Source: Haloarcula pelagica (GTDB lineage Archaea; Halobacteriota; Halobacteria; Halobacteriales; Haloarculaceae). From it: a stretch of DNA of 64,000 nucleotides. Positions 51,545-60,503 of the stretch are shown one piece after another (positions within the stretch are counted from its first letter, which is position 1; each line of letters starts with the position of its first letter). Both the position numbers and the translations under genes were made by a program. Location: assembly GCF_030127105.1 (NCBI RefSeq), contig NZ_CP126161.1, forward strand, positions 1,736,001 to 1,800,000, written 5' to 3'. The notes beneath the pieces were generated by a model that had not been told where the DNA came from, made no database searches, and was given only the letters and a program-made list of their open reading frames with translations.

Positions 51545-53590
51545 TCAGTGCTCGTCGCGCAGTTCCATCGCCGCGACGATCTCGTAGGGGTCGTCGCCTT
51601 TCCGAATGCCGTCGAGCAACTGGAACGACTCGTCGGGCGCGAGGAAGTGCCGGGTGACGGCCCGCCCCAGCGGTGTCGGCGAGAGTCCGTCGATGAACTC
51701 GTACTCCAGCAGTTTGCCCAGCGCGTGTTTGGTCGGGACCTCGCCGATCATCCGGTCGTTGAGCGCCTTCGCGCGCTTGCCGGCGACGGTGACGTTCGCC
51801 AGTGTCTCCTCCACGGCGGCGCTCTCGTCGTAACGGGTGATCACCGGCTCCATCTCGCCTTTGAGGAGCTTGAACGCCACCTCGTCCTCGGTCATCTCCA
51901 TGCTGTTGTGGTAGGTGCAGTCGGGTTCGACGAGGACGTAGACGGTCCCCTTGTCGTGGTAGTCCGGCCGGCCGGCGCGCCCGAGCATCTGGCTGAACTC
52001 CTGGACGGTGAGCCACTCGATCCCCATGGCAAGCGAGTCGAAGATGACCTGCGAGGCGGGGAAGTCCACGCCGGCCGCCAGCGCCGCCGTCGTCACCACA
52101 GCGGCGAGATCCTGGTCGGCGAACTGCCGCTCGACCCGCTGGCGGCGCCTGTTGTCCAGGCCGGCGTGATACGGCGCCGAGTCGTACTGGAGCTTCCGGG
52201 AGATCTCGTGACAGCGCCGCCGGGAGTTGGTGAAGATGATCGTCTGACCGCGGTACCCCTTGCTAGATTTCGTGTCGAAGGCCCGCTTGACGAGTTTCTT
52301 CTCGGTCTCGATCTTCTCGCGACCGTCGGCGAACGTGACGTGGCGTTCGATGGGGACCGGGCGCTCCTCGAACTCGATGAGCTGGGCACGGAGCTTCTCG
52401 GCCAGTTGGCTCGGGTTGCCGACCGTCGCCGAGAGGTAGATCCACTGTGTGGCCCCCGAGTCGGGCGCGCCACCGGTCTCACAGTAGTGTTTCAGCCGCG
52501 AGATCAGCCCGTCGAGCCGGTGGCCACGTTCGTCTTCCCCGAGCGTGTGGACCTCGTCGATGACGACCGTCCCGATCGTCCCCAGGTCCTTGTCGGTCCG
52601 GAGCGCGTGGTCGATTCCCTCGTAGGTACCGACGATAACGTCGGCGTTCGGGTCGAACTGCCCGCCCTCACCGGCGATCCGACTGGCGCCGACCCGCAGC
52701 GACACGTCGACCATGTCGCCGTATCGCTCCCGGAACGACTCGTACTTCTGGTTCGCCAGCGCGACCAGCGGGACCAGAAACAGCATCTTCCCCTTGTTGT
52801 TGAGCACGCGGTCCAGGCCGGCCATCTCGCCGACGAGGGTCTTCCCCGTCGCGGTCGCCGAGACGATGAGCTGATCCTGCCCGTCGGTCGCGCCGTGCTC
52901 CACAGCGAGACTCTGGACCGGCAGCAGAGTGTCGAACCGGGACTCCAGATGGTCCTGGATACCGGGGTGCAACGACAGCGAGTCCGTCGGCACCAGTTCG
53001 ACATCGTCGACGGTCGCGGAGATCTCGTCGAACTTCGTGAGGTCGGGGTCCAAGTTCCCCGAGAGGAGATTCGAGATGCGGTCCAGGTCCTGGACCTCCA
53101 GCATGAGTTCTTCGAGGCGCTCGCGCGCCTCACCGGTTATGGTGCCTTCGAAGGCGAGTTCGCGGTCCAGCTCTTCGCGGGCACAGTCGGGGCAGATACT
53201 CTCCCCGTCGGTGTGGATCTCCGTCTCGCTCGTGATCGGGGAGTACCGGCCGGCGTTGGCGCAGTACCGACAGGTCCGGACGACTTTCGCGGACAGTTGA
53301 TAGGCGTCGAACAGCCGCCGGGCCTGGTCGCGGGCCCGCCTGGAGGTCTGCTCGGAGATACGCAGTCGGGCCGCCCGCCGGGCGAGTTCGACGAACTGGT
53401 CGGGTGATCGCAGGTCCTCGTCGGTGCCTTCCTTGATGCGGAGCCGGCGGGGTCGCGGCCCCGCGTCGGTCTCCTTGACTTCGAGGACGCCGTGGAACAG
53501 CCGTTCCCCGTCACGTTCGGCGACGACCGTGTACTCCTCGCCGCGCTCGTGGAGAAACAGCGTATCGACCTGTGCAGCCTGCTGGGACAC
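51545..53590 (-). CDS. DEAD/DEAH-type helicase, DUF5814 family
   Basis: A 681-residue superfamily 2 helicase. The N-terminal DUF5814 domain (residues 1-200) includes a zinc ribbon CRYCANAG ... CPDC near 108-140. Motif I is SATATGKTLVGEMAG near 246, the DEVH box VVIDEVHTLGEDERGHRLD follows, then the SATVGNP motif and the motif-VI block MLGRAGRPDYHDKG. It resembles Hel308-like Ski2 helicases and is conserved in haloarchaea beside the site-2 protease here. GTG start at 53590. Confidence 0.9.
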   Translation of the reverse strand: MSQQAAQVDTLFLHERGEEYTVVAERDGERLFHGVLEVKETDAGPRPRRLRIKEGTDEDLRSPDQFVELARRAARLRISEQTSRRARDQARRLFDAYQLSAKVVRTCRYCANAGRYSPITSETEIHTDGESICPDCAREELDRELAFEGTITGEARERLEELMLEVQDLDRISNLLSGNLDPDLTKFDEISATVDDVELVPTDSLSLHPGIQDHLESRFDTLLPVQSLAVEHGATDGQDQLIVSATATGKTLVGEMAGLDRVLNNKGKMLFLVPLVALANQKYESFRERYGDMVDVSLRVGASRIAGEGGQFDPNADVIVGTYEGIDHALRTDKDLGTIGTVVIDEVHTLGEDERGHRLDGLISRLKHYCETGGAPDSGATQWIYLSATVGNPSQLAEKLRAQLIEFEERPVPIERHVTFADGREKIETEKKLVKRAFDTKSSKGYRGQTIIFTNSRRRCHEISRKLQYDSAPYHAGLDNRRRQRVERQFADQDLAAVVTTAALAAGVDFPASQVIFDSLAMGIEWLTVQEFSQMLGRAGRPDYHDKGTVYVLVEPDCTYHNSMEMTEDEVAFKLLKGEMEPVITRYDESAAVEETLANVTVAGKRAKALNDRMIGEVPTKHALGKLLEYEFIDGLSPTPLGRAVTRHFLAPDESFQLLDGIRKGDDPYEIVAAMELRDEH

Positions 53591-53676
53591 GGCTGTGTGT
53601 ACGACGCGGCCCCTACTTCAGTCACTCGGGACGCCTCCACGGCGACTTTAAGTCGGTCGGCCGACAACACGATCAT

Positions 53677-54867
53677 ATGCGCCGGTTCCGAATCGGCAGT
53701 GCGTTCGGCATCCCGATCCAGCTCGATCTGACCTTCCTGCTGGTCCTGCCGCTGTTCGCCTGGATCATCGGGACACAGGTCGGCGAGACCGCCGACCTCC
53801 TCAACGACGTGCTCGGCGCCGGGCTGGAGCCGTCGGTTCTCACCGTCGGCTCGCTGGTCTGGGTGCTGGGCGTGGCCGCCGCCGTCGGTCTGTTCTCGGG
53901 TGTCGTGTTGCACGAACTGGGTCACTCGCTCGTGGCCATGCGCTACGGCTTCCCGATCGACTCGATCACGCTGTGGCTCTTTGGCGGGATCGCACAGCTC
54001 ACCGAGATGCCCGACGACTGGAAGCAGGAACTGGCCATCGCCGTCGCCGGTCCGATCGTCAGCGTGCTCCTCGGGGGCCTCTCGTACGTCGCGTTCGCGG
54101 TCCTGCCCGCGACGGAGTCGACGCTGCTCCAGTCGGTCCGGTTCGTCCTCGCGTATCTCGCCGTGATGAACCTCGCGCTGGCCGTGTTCAACATGCTCCC
54201 GGGGTTTCCCATGGACGGCGGCCGCGTCCTCCGGGCCTTGCTCGCTCGCACCCGGCCGTACGCCCGGGCGACCGAGATCGCCGCCGAGGTCGGGAAGGTG
54301 TTCGCCATCTTCCTGGGCCTGTTCGGGCTGTTCGTCGTCGGCAACATCTTCCTGGCCGGGCTGGCCTTCTTCATCTACATCGGCGCGGCCGGCGAGGCCC
54401 GCCAGACCTCGATGGCGGCGGCCTTCGAGGGTGTCACCGTCGGCGACGTGATGACCCCCGCCGACCGCGTGACGACGGTCACCCCCGACCAGTCGGTCCG
54501 GGACCTCATCCGGACGATGTTCGCCGAGCGCCACACCGGCTACCCGGTCGAGCGCGACGGCGAGGTCGTCGGCCTGGTCGCCCTGGAGGACGCCCGCGCC
54601 GTCCGCGAGGTCGAACGGGACGCCTACACCGTCGGCGACGTGATGACGACCGACCTCGTGACCGTCTCCCCGACGACCGACGTGATGGACGCGCTGACTC
54701 AACTGCAGGACAACTCCGTCGGCCGCCTGCTCGTCACCGACGAGGACGGCGCCTTCCAGGGGTTGCTCACCCGTTCGGACATCATGACCGCGCTCTCGAT
54801 CATCAAATCGAGCGGCGACTACGCGCCAGCCGCCGGCGAGCGCGGTTCCCTCCGGCCGAAACCCTGA
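53677..54867 (+). CDS. site-2 protease family membrane metalloprotease with two CBS domains
   Basis: A 396-residue intramembrane metalloprotease of the S2P/M50 type. The zinc motif HELGH is in VVLHELGHSLVAMRYG near residue 75, with the second motif NMLPGFPMDGGRVL near 175. Six or so helices lead to a pair of CBS domains at about residues 245-370 (VGDVMTPADRVTTV and VGDVMTTDLVTVSP). CBS pairs bind adenine nucleotides, so the protease may be nucleotide-controlled. ATG at 53677. Confidence 0.92.
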   Translation: MRRFRIGSAFGIPIQLDLTFLLVLPLFAWIIGTQVGETADLLNDVLGAGLEPSVLTVGSLVWVLGVAAAVGLFSGVVLHELGHSLVAMRYGFPIDSITLWLFGGIAQLTEMPDDWKQELAIAVAGPIVSVLLGGLSYVAFAVLPATESTLLQSVRFVLAYLAVMNLALAVFNMLPGFPMDGGRVLRALLARTRPYARATEIAAEVGKVFAIFLGLFGLFVVGNIFLAGLAFFIYIGAAGEARQTSMAAAFEGVTVGDVMTPADRVTTVTPDQSVRDLIRTMFAERHTGYPVERDGEVVGLVALEDARAVREVERDAYTVGDVMTTDLVTVSPTTDVMDALTQLQDNSVGRLLVTDEDGAFQGLLTRSDIMTALSIIKSSGDYAPAAGERGSLRPKP

Positions 54868-54873
54868 CCCCGA

Positions 54874-55722
54874 TCAGCAGACCCGCGAGCGCGGATCGTG
54901 CTCGCCCGCCGGGCGAGCGGTCCCCGCCCGAAAGCGCAGTTCCGCCCGCGTGAGCCGACCGAACTCCGCGCGCCGGTGACAGGCCGGACACAGCGACACC
55001 ACGTTGTCGAGGGTGTGGGCGTCGGCGACGGTCAGGACCGGCGAGGCGGCGAACAGCCGAACCGGGACGACGTGGTGGACGTCGGGGTTCCGACCGATGT
55101 CGGCGTCGTCGGCCCCGCAGACGACACAGGCGTGCCCGTCACGGCCGAGCGCCCGCTCACGGACCGCGGGCCACCCCGGCCCGTAGTCGTCGATCCCGCC
55201 ACCCTGCCAGTTGGGGTGGCCGTCGCCGGTGAACGCCGCCGAGAGCCACTCTGCGTGGCAGTCACGACTACAGAGCGTGACCTCGCCCTCAATCTGACTG
55301 GGGTATCGTTCGACAGGGTCACCACAGACATCACATTCCAGTGTCAGGGTTCCACCCGTCCAAGAATGGTGGTCCTCCCCCGACTGTGACGGTGGCTCTC
55401 GCCACGTTTCAGTCTGCACACAGTCCGCGCAGTAGACTCCCTCCTTGGCGGACGGGTAATACTCGAACGTCCGGTCACAGATCATACACTCGGTCTGTGT
55501 TTTGCCGCCGCGATAGTTCGGGTTAGCCGCCCCCTGGTACGATACCGCCTCTTCACGGCAATCGTCCGAGCAGTATCGCTTCTCGTACTCACAGTAGAAC
55601 TGCTGACCACACCGATCACATTGCCGGTTCGGAAGCCGTTCGTCGTGTGACTGGCTATGATGGACACCGAGGCCTCGCCGACTGTCGAACTGTCGTCCAC
55701 ACGTCGGGCACGTATGCGACAT
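54874..55722 (-). CDS. HNH endonuclease with several zinc ribbons
   Basis: A 282-residue protein. It starts with a C2H2-type finger (CPTCGRQFDSRRGLGVHHSQSH), followed by cysteine clusters at CDRCGQQF...CSDDC, CMICDRTF...CADC and CDVCGDPV...CSRDC. It ends with an HNH nuclease core (CVVCGADDADIGRNPDVHHVVPVRLF ... CPACHRRAEFG). NPNYRGGKTQ and HPNWQGGG repeats sit between the ribbons, like NUMOD-type DNA-binding modules. This is the layout of free-standing HNH nucleases in haloarchaea. It lies beside tRNA-His in a somewhat AT-richer stretch. Confidence 0.87.
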   Translation of the reverse strand: MSHTCPTCGRQFDSRRGLGVHHSQSHDERLPNRQCDRCGQQFYCEYEKRYCSDDCREEAVSYQGAANPNYRGGKTQTECMICDRTFEYYPSAKEGVYCADCVQTETWREPPSQSGEDHHSWTGGTLTLECDVCGDPVERYPSQIEGEVTLCSRDCHAEWLSAAFTGDGHPNWQGGGIDDYGPGWPAVRERALGRDGHACVVCGADDADIGRNPDVHHVVPVRLFAASPVLTVADAHTLDNVVSLCPACHRRAEFGRLTRAELRFRAGTARPAGEHDPRSRVC

Positions 55723-55744
55723 ACAATTATGTTCTGCGCGTTCG

Positions 55745-55770
55745 AAAATAAAAGCACGCTGACCAGCGTG
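55745..55770 (-). promoter_or_regulatory. HNH gene promoter with adjacent inverted repeat
   Basis: Minus-strand GCTTTTATTTTC (55745-55756) is a TATA box about 24-34 bp before the ATG at 55722. Immediately upstream is an inverted repeat, CACGCTG-AC-CAGCGTG (55755-55770), a candidate operator. Confidence 0.45.
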
Positions 55771-55819
55771 AATGTGAAACTATGGAGCGTCGTAGCGGGT
55801 GTGTAAGATATGTTAAATG

Positions 55820-55892
55820 AGTCCGGGTGCGGGAATTGAACCCACGTCTCAGCCACCACAAGGCTGAAGGATACCACTACCCCAACCCGGAC
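55820..55892 (-). tRNA. tRNA-His (GUG anticodon)
   Basis: A 73-nt cloverleaf on the minus strand. The acceptor is GTCCGGGT paired with ACCCGGAC, so the extra G-1 is encoded in the gene and pairs with C73, the His identity signature. Anticodon stem CAGCC/GGCTG with loop TTGTGGT gives GTG. T arm has GGTTCAATT. No intron. Confidence 0.93.
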
Positions 55893-56033
55893 ACGCGTGC
55901 TGAAGCAGCCTTAGCTACTCCGCTGGTACAGAAATACGTTACGACTCCCCGGTCGGTTCGAGACACCCTTACACGGCCGTCGTCGCCGCTTCAGTCTGCG
56001 ACACGACGACAGACGACAGCCCGGGTTCGTCGA

Positions 56034-57095
56034 TCACTCGGCGATCGGCGTGATCTCGATGCCCGTGGCCGCGACATCCTCGACGGTCGCTCGCCACCCG
56101 CCGACGGTGAGCGTCTCTTCGGCGGTCGACAGTGTCAGCGACGAGACCGTCGGCGGGGCCAACGAGAAGTCGATCTCGACCTCGCTCTGGAGTTCGTAGT
56201 CCTCGACGACGCCCTCCCACGTACCGGGTTCGTGCGAGTCGGTGTGGTACCCCTCGATCGTCGCCCGGAACCGAGTCCCGTCGTCGAGTTCGGAACGGAG
56301 ATCGGTGATCGCTCGGCGCGGGTCCAGATACCGGCGCGGGAACGTCCGTCCGGTCCGGACGACGGCCGACGCCCCCCAGACGGTCTCGGTGTAGTCCTGC
56401 AGCAGTAAGACGAGGTTCGACTCCTGCGTGATCAGGTATCGTTGCGTGTCCTGTATCGGGTGGTTGCTCCCGAAGATCCCGTAGGTCCGGTCGGCGGCCA
56501 CGACCGTGTCTGCCGTCGCGCGGGACCGGACCGACATCCGATCGGGATACGTGCGTTCGGCCGTCGACGCGTCGCCGCTCATCAGGAGCCTGACCGTGAC
56601 GCCGTCCTCGAGCGCCACTCGGAGCGCCGGTTCGATCTGTCGGTAGATCCGTGGTGACGTGGCGACGACGAGCCAGTACTCGGCGGCCTCGATCGCCTGT
56701 TCGATGTGCCGCAGCGCCGTCTGTTCGCGGCTCGCCATCGTCACGTAGTCGTCGGACACGTCGACGGTGTCGTCGTGGACCCGACGCAGTTCCGACCCCA
56801 GCGTGTCGATCGTCTCGCTCAGTTCGTCGATTCGCCGTCGTTTGAGGTCGTTCAGGACATCCTGCGGCGACGGCGCGATGACCTCTTTCCCCCGCCCGCG
56901 GGACCTGATCTCGACCAGGCCCATCTCTTCGAGATCGTACAGCACGTCGTAGATCCGGCCCTGCGGGACGCCGGAGGCGTCGACGAGGTCCGTCGGGGTC
57001 GCCTTCCCCGAGCGGACGGTGGCGACGTACGCCTTCGCCTGGTAGGATGTCAGCCCGAGTTCTTCGAGGCGGCTGGTCAGTCTGCTGTCACTCAT
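56034..57095 (-). CDS. TrmB-family sugar-responsive transcriptional regulator
   Basis: A 353-residue TrmB. The winged helix occupies residues 1-70 (LEELGLTSYQAKAYVATVRSGKATPTDLVDASGVPQGRIYDVLYDLEEMGLV), then a helical linker and a C-terminal effector domain of about 230 residues. It is divergent from the glycosidase-like gene and next to a sugar ABC locus, so it most likely controls that locus, either repressing or activating according to operator position. ATG at 57095. Confidence 0.92.
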   Translation of the reverse strand: MSDSRLTSRLEELGLTSYQAKAYVATVRSGKATPTDLVDASGVPQGRIYDVLYDLEEMGLVEIRSRGRGKEVIAPSPQDVLNDLKRRRIDELSETIDTLGSELRRVHDDTVDVSDDYVTMASREQTALRHIEQAIEAAEYWLVVATSPRIYRQIEPALRVALEDGVTVRLLMSGDASTAERTYPDRMSVRSRATADTVVAADRTYGIFGSNHPIQDTQRYLITQESNLVLLLQDYTETVWGASAVVRTGRTFPRRYLDPRRAITDLRSELDDGTRFRATIEGYHTDSHEPGTWEGVVEDYELQSEVEIDFSLAPPTVSSLTLSTAEETLTVGGWRATVEDVAATGIEITPIAE

Positions 57096-57200
57096 GGGTC
57101 CGGTGATCCGCTATCGGTCTGTCGTCGCCGCTGTGCGGTCGGGTCGCGCTGGGTCGGCGGCCTCGGGGCGGTGTGCATCAGGTGTGTACACGCCCCCCGT

Positions 57201-57225
57201 GTTATTTAACACCACGATTCGTGGT
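57201..57225 (+). promoter_or_regulatory. glycosidase-like gene promoter with palindromic operator
   Basis: GTTATTTAAC (57201-57210) is a TATA box about 23-32 bp before the ATG at 57233. Directly after it lies ACCACGA-T-TCGTGGT (57211-57225), a 7-bp-arm palindrome between TATA box and transcription start, a repressor-type position for TrmB. Confidence 0.6.
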
Positions 57226-57232
57226 TGTTATC

Positions 57233-58171
57233 ATGTCGACCTACGCGACACCCCCGGACATCGACATCGACGCGGCGGAGACGGTGCTCGAACCGTCCGG
57301 TGAGCGGCAGGGGTACTGGGTAGGTGCACCGTGTGTCCACCGCCACGACGGCGTGCCCTACCTCGCCGTCCGGTGGCGTGATCCGGACCGGCGCGGCCAC
57401 GAGGTGACGGTGTACGAGTACGGCGACGACCGGTCGCTCACGCAGCGAGCAGCCCTGACAGCGGCCGATCTCGGAGTCGTGAGTGTCGAGCGGGCGGCGC
57501 TCGTCACGGACCCACGGACGGGGGCGCTCCAGTGTTACCTCCCCGTCGACCGCGGCGGCAACGACTGGGTGATACAGAAACTCGCCGACGCCGAGGCGCC
57601 GTCGGACCTGGACCCGGACACCGCCCGGACCGTCCTCACGCCCGAACCGGGGACGACCGACGCGGGGACGGTGAAAGACCCCGTGATCGAGACGGTCGGG
57701 GGCCGGTACTACATGTTCTACGCGGGGGCCGACGGCCGCTCGGAGCAGGCGCATCTGGCGACCAGCGTCGACGGCGAGACGTGGACCCGCCACGGGGACA
57801 ACCCCGTCATCGAGCGGGCCTACTGGCACGACCACCACGTCAGAGTATCGGCCGTCGTCCCCGCGCCCGACGCACCCGTCTGGCTCGTGTTCTACGACGG
57901 GAGCGGCATCAGCGACACGGGCCGAACGTGGAACCTCCGGACCGGCGTGGCGGTGTCGCCGGACCTCGAACGGGTGACCGACACGTCGCCCGACGGCCCC
58001 GTCTACAGCGGCCCGGCCGCCGAGCGCGACACGGGAGTCGACACCTTCGCTACCTGCCGGTACGTCGACGTGTTGACTCGCGGCGACGAGTGGGAGGTCT
58101 TCGCCGAAGTCGCTCGCGAGGACGAGTCGTTCGCGCTCCGGCGAGCGACGGTCCCGGCACCGGGGCTGTGA
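57233..58171 (+). CDS. beta-propeller glycoside hydrolase-like protein (GH43/GH130-like)
   Basis: A 312-residue protein with repeated strand motifs of a five-bladed beta-propeller: APCVHRHDGVPYLAVRWRDP, KDPVIETVGGRYYMFYAGADG, and WLVFYDGSGISDTGRTWN. The layout resembles GH43/GH130-type glycosidases or phosphorylases, with acidic residues in the blades. It begins without a signal peptide, so it should act inside the cell on sugars brought in by the ABC transporter. ATG at 57233. Confidence 0.75.
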   Translation: MSTYATPPDIDIDAAETVLEPSGERQGYWVGAPCVHRHDGVPYLAVRWRDPDRRGHEVTVYEYGDDRSLTQRAALTAADLGVVSVERAALVTDPRTGALQCYLPVDRGGNDWVIQKLADAEAPSDLDPDTARTVLTPEPGTTDAGTVKDPVIETVGGRYYMFYAGADGRSEQAHLATSVDGETWTRHGDNPVIERAYWHDHHVRVSAVVPAPDAPVWLVFYDGSGISDTGRTWNLRTGVAVSPDLERVTDTSPDGPVYSGPAAERDTGVDTFATCRYVDVLTRGDEWEVFAEVAREDESFALRRATVPAPGL

Positions 58172-58213
58172 CCGGCGTGTCGGGGCGGTCAGACCCGGTA
58201 GTGAGAACGGGGG

Positions 58214-59362
58214 TCAGGCGTCCCGCTCGCGCGCCGGGACCGAACGGCCGCTGGTGGTGATCGCCTCGCCCGTCTCGGCGTCGAAGAGGTAGATGTCCGA
58301 CGGGGAGACGCTGAGACGGACCGTCTCGCCGGGCTCGGGTTTGACGGTCGGCGGCGAGACGGCGGTCAGTTCCGTCCCACCGACCAGCAGGTGGACGAAG
58401 TTGTCGCTCCCCTGGTACTCCGTGACGACGACCTCCGCCTCGAACACCGGGCCATCGGGCGACTGCGCGTCAATGTCGATGTCCTCGGGGCGGATGCCGA
58501 CGACGACCTCGGTGCCGGGAGCGACCGCGACCCCGCTCGGGACGGCAGCGAGCGGGACCGTCGGGTCGTCGGCCGGGAACCGGGCGGTGTACCGGTCGCT
58601 ATCCTGTCTGTCGAGAACCGCCGGGAGCTGGTTCATCGACGGGGTCCCGAGGAAGTCGGCGACGAAGCGGTTCGTCGGGTCCGCGTACACCCGGTCCGGC
58701 GGCCCCGCCTGCTGGAGGACACCGTCGTCGAGGACGGCGATGCGGTCGGCCATCGTCATGGCCTCCTTCTGGTCGTGGGTGACGTAGACGGTCGTGATGT
58801 CCAGTTCCGACTGGAGGCGCTGGAGCTCCGTCCGCATCTCCGACCGGAGCTTCGCGTCGAGACTGGCAAGCGGTTCGTCGAGGAGGAACACGTCGGGTTC
58901 CCGGACCATCGCCCGGCCGAGCGACACCCGCTGTTTCTGCCCGCCCGAGAGGTCGGTCACCGACCGGTCCAGCAGGCCCGCGATGTCGAACATCTCGGCC
59001 ATCTCCTCGACGCGTGCCTCCCGCTCGGCGGCCGAGAGGTCCGTGGAGTGTTTCAGCCCGTAGGCCATGTTCTCGCGGACGGACATCATCGTGTAGAGCC
59101 CGTAGTCCTGGAAGACCATCGCGATCGATCGGTCGCTGGGGGCCAGTCCCGTCACGTCGCGGCCGTCGATGCGGATGGCCCCGTCGGTGACGGTTTCGAG
59201 CCCGGCGATCATCCGCAGCGTCGTCGTCTTGCCACAGCCGGAGGGACCGAGCAACACGAGCAGTTCGTCCTCGACGGTCAGCGAGAAGTCGCTGACGGCG
59301 GTTTCGGTCCCCTGCGCGTCGTCGTAGCGCTTGGTGACGCCGTCGAGGGCGAGTTCAACCAT
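58214..59362 (-). CDS. MalK/UgpC-type ABC transporter ATP-binding protein
   Basis: A 382-residue ATPase of a sugar importer. Walker A GPSGCGKTTTLRM, signature LSGGQKQRVSLGRAMVREP, Walker B VFLLDEP, and the H-loop VTHDQKEAM are intact. The C-terminal OB-like regulatory domain follows (residues 235-382, with the TOBE-type VVVGIRPEDIDI). ATG at 59362 overlaps the TGA of the next ATPase gene by one base. Last gene of the operon. Confidence 0.93.
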   Translation of the reverse strand: MVELALDGVTKRYDDAQGTETAVSDFSLTVEDELLVLLGPSGCGKTTTLRMIAGLETVTDGAIRIDGRDVTGLAPSDRSIAMVFQDYGLYTMMSVRENMAYGLKHSTDLSAAEREARVEEMAEMFDIAGLLDRSVTDLSGGQKQRVSLGRAMVREPDVFLLDEPLASLDAKLRSEMRTELQRLQSELDITTVYVTHDQKEAMTMADRIAVLDDGVLQQAGPPDRVYADPTNRFVADFLGTPSMNQLPAVLDRQDSDRYTARFPADDPTVPLAAVPSGVAVAPGTEVVVGIRPEDIDIDAQSPDGPVFEAEVVVTEYQGSDNFVHLLVGGTELTAVSPPTVKPEPGETVRLSVSPSDIYLFDAETGEAITTSGRSVPARERDA

Positions 59363-60501
59363 CAACGGATCCGCCTCCCGTCGGCGTCGAAGTACGAGGC
59401 CGCGTCCGCGTCGAACGTCACCGCCGTCGGCGTGCCGCGGTCGAGGTCCGCGGGGACCGACCGGGTTCTGACATCGAAGGTCCGCCCACCGGTCTCGACC
59501 GTGAGTTCGTAGGCGCGACCGATGGGCTCGACCACCGTGACCCGGCAGTCGACGGAGGGAGTCCGCTCGGCGGGTCCAGCCTCGGTGTGGTCGCCAGCGA
59601 GGTAGACATCCTCGGGTCTGATCCCCACCCGCCGTGCGTCGGACGGTTTCGTGGCGGTGAGTGCGTCGACGACCGGTCCGGCCCCGCCGGTCACGTCGAA
59701 GACGTTCATCGAGGGATCCCCGAGGAAGGTGGCGACGAACTCCGAGTCGGGCCGGCGGTACACCTCCTCGGGCGTCCCGACCTGCTCGATACGGCCGCCG
59801 TTCATCACGGCGATGCGGTCGGCGAGACTCATCGCCTCCTCCTGGTCGTGTGTGACGTAGAGTGTCGTGATCCCGAGCTGTTGCTGGAGGTCCCGGAGTT
59901 CGGAGCGCGTCTGTATCCGGAGCTTCGCGTCGAGGTTCGACAGCGGTTCGTCCATGAGCAGGACCGACGGGTTCCGCGCGAGCGCCCGTCCGACCGCGAC
60001 TCGCTGGCGCTGGCCGCCCGAGAGCGCGGCGGGTCGTTTCTCCAGGAGGTCCGCGATATCCAACAGCGCGGCCGTCGACTGGATGCGCTCCCCGACGGCG
60101 TCGTCGTCGAGGTCCGTCTTCCGGAGCGGGAACCGGATGTTCTCCCGGACCGTCTTGTGGGGATACAGCGCGTAGCTCTGGAACACCATCGCCACGTCGC
60201 GGTCCTGTGGGACCGTCCGGGAAACGTCCCGGTCGCCGATCGTGACGGTCCCATCGGTGATCGGTTCGAGGCCGGCGACCATCCGCAGGGTCGTCGTCTT
60301 GCCACAGCCCGAGGGGCCGAGCAACACGAGGAGTTCGCCGCTGTCGACATCGAGGTCGACGCCGTCGACCGCGAGCGTCTCGTCGAACCGTTTCGTGAGC
60401 CCGCGCAGTCGGACCGAGTTGCCGCCGACGGCGTCCCCGACCGCGCCGATGGCGGTGCGCTCGGCCGCGTCCGCCGCGGGAGTGTGACTGTGCTCTGCCA
60501 T
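59362..60501 (-). CDS. second MalK-type ABC transporter ATP-binding protein
   Basis: A 379-residue paralogue of the adjacent ATPase, with its own intact Walker A (GPSGCGKTTTLRMVAG), signature (LSGGQRQRVAVGRALARNP), Walker B (VLLMDEP) and H-loop (VTHDQEEAM). A TOBE-type regulatory domain follows (DARRVGIRPEDVYLAGD). A 30-residue Ala-rich N-terminal extension precedes the domain. It sits between the permease and the other ATPase, so the transporter could use a heterodimer. ATG at 60501. Confidence 0.93.
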   Translation of the reverse strand: MAEHSHTPAADAAERTAIGAVGDAVGGNSVRLRGLTKRFDETLAVDGVDLDVDSGELLVLLGPSGCGKTTTLRMVAGLEPITDGTVTIGDRDVSRTVPQDRDVAMVFQSYALYPHKTVRENIRFPLRKTDLDDDAVGERIQSTAALLDIADLLEKRPAALSGGQRQRVAVGRALARNPSVLLMDEPLSNLDAKLRIQTRSELRDLQQQLGITTLYVTHDQEEAMSLADRIAVMNGGRIEQVGTPEEVYRRPDSEFVATFLGDPSMNVFDVTGGAGPVVDALTATKPSDARRVGIRPEDVYLAGDHTEAGPAERTPSVDCRVTVVEPIGRAYELTVETGGRTFDVRTRSVPADLDRGTPTAVTFDADAASYFDADGRRIR

Positions 60502-60503
60502 CG

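Noticed and set aside
54874-55892. Prophage or integrative element at tRNA-His
   Set aside because: No integrase, no repeated tRNA 3' end and no phage genes; only a single HNH gene lies beside the tRNA.
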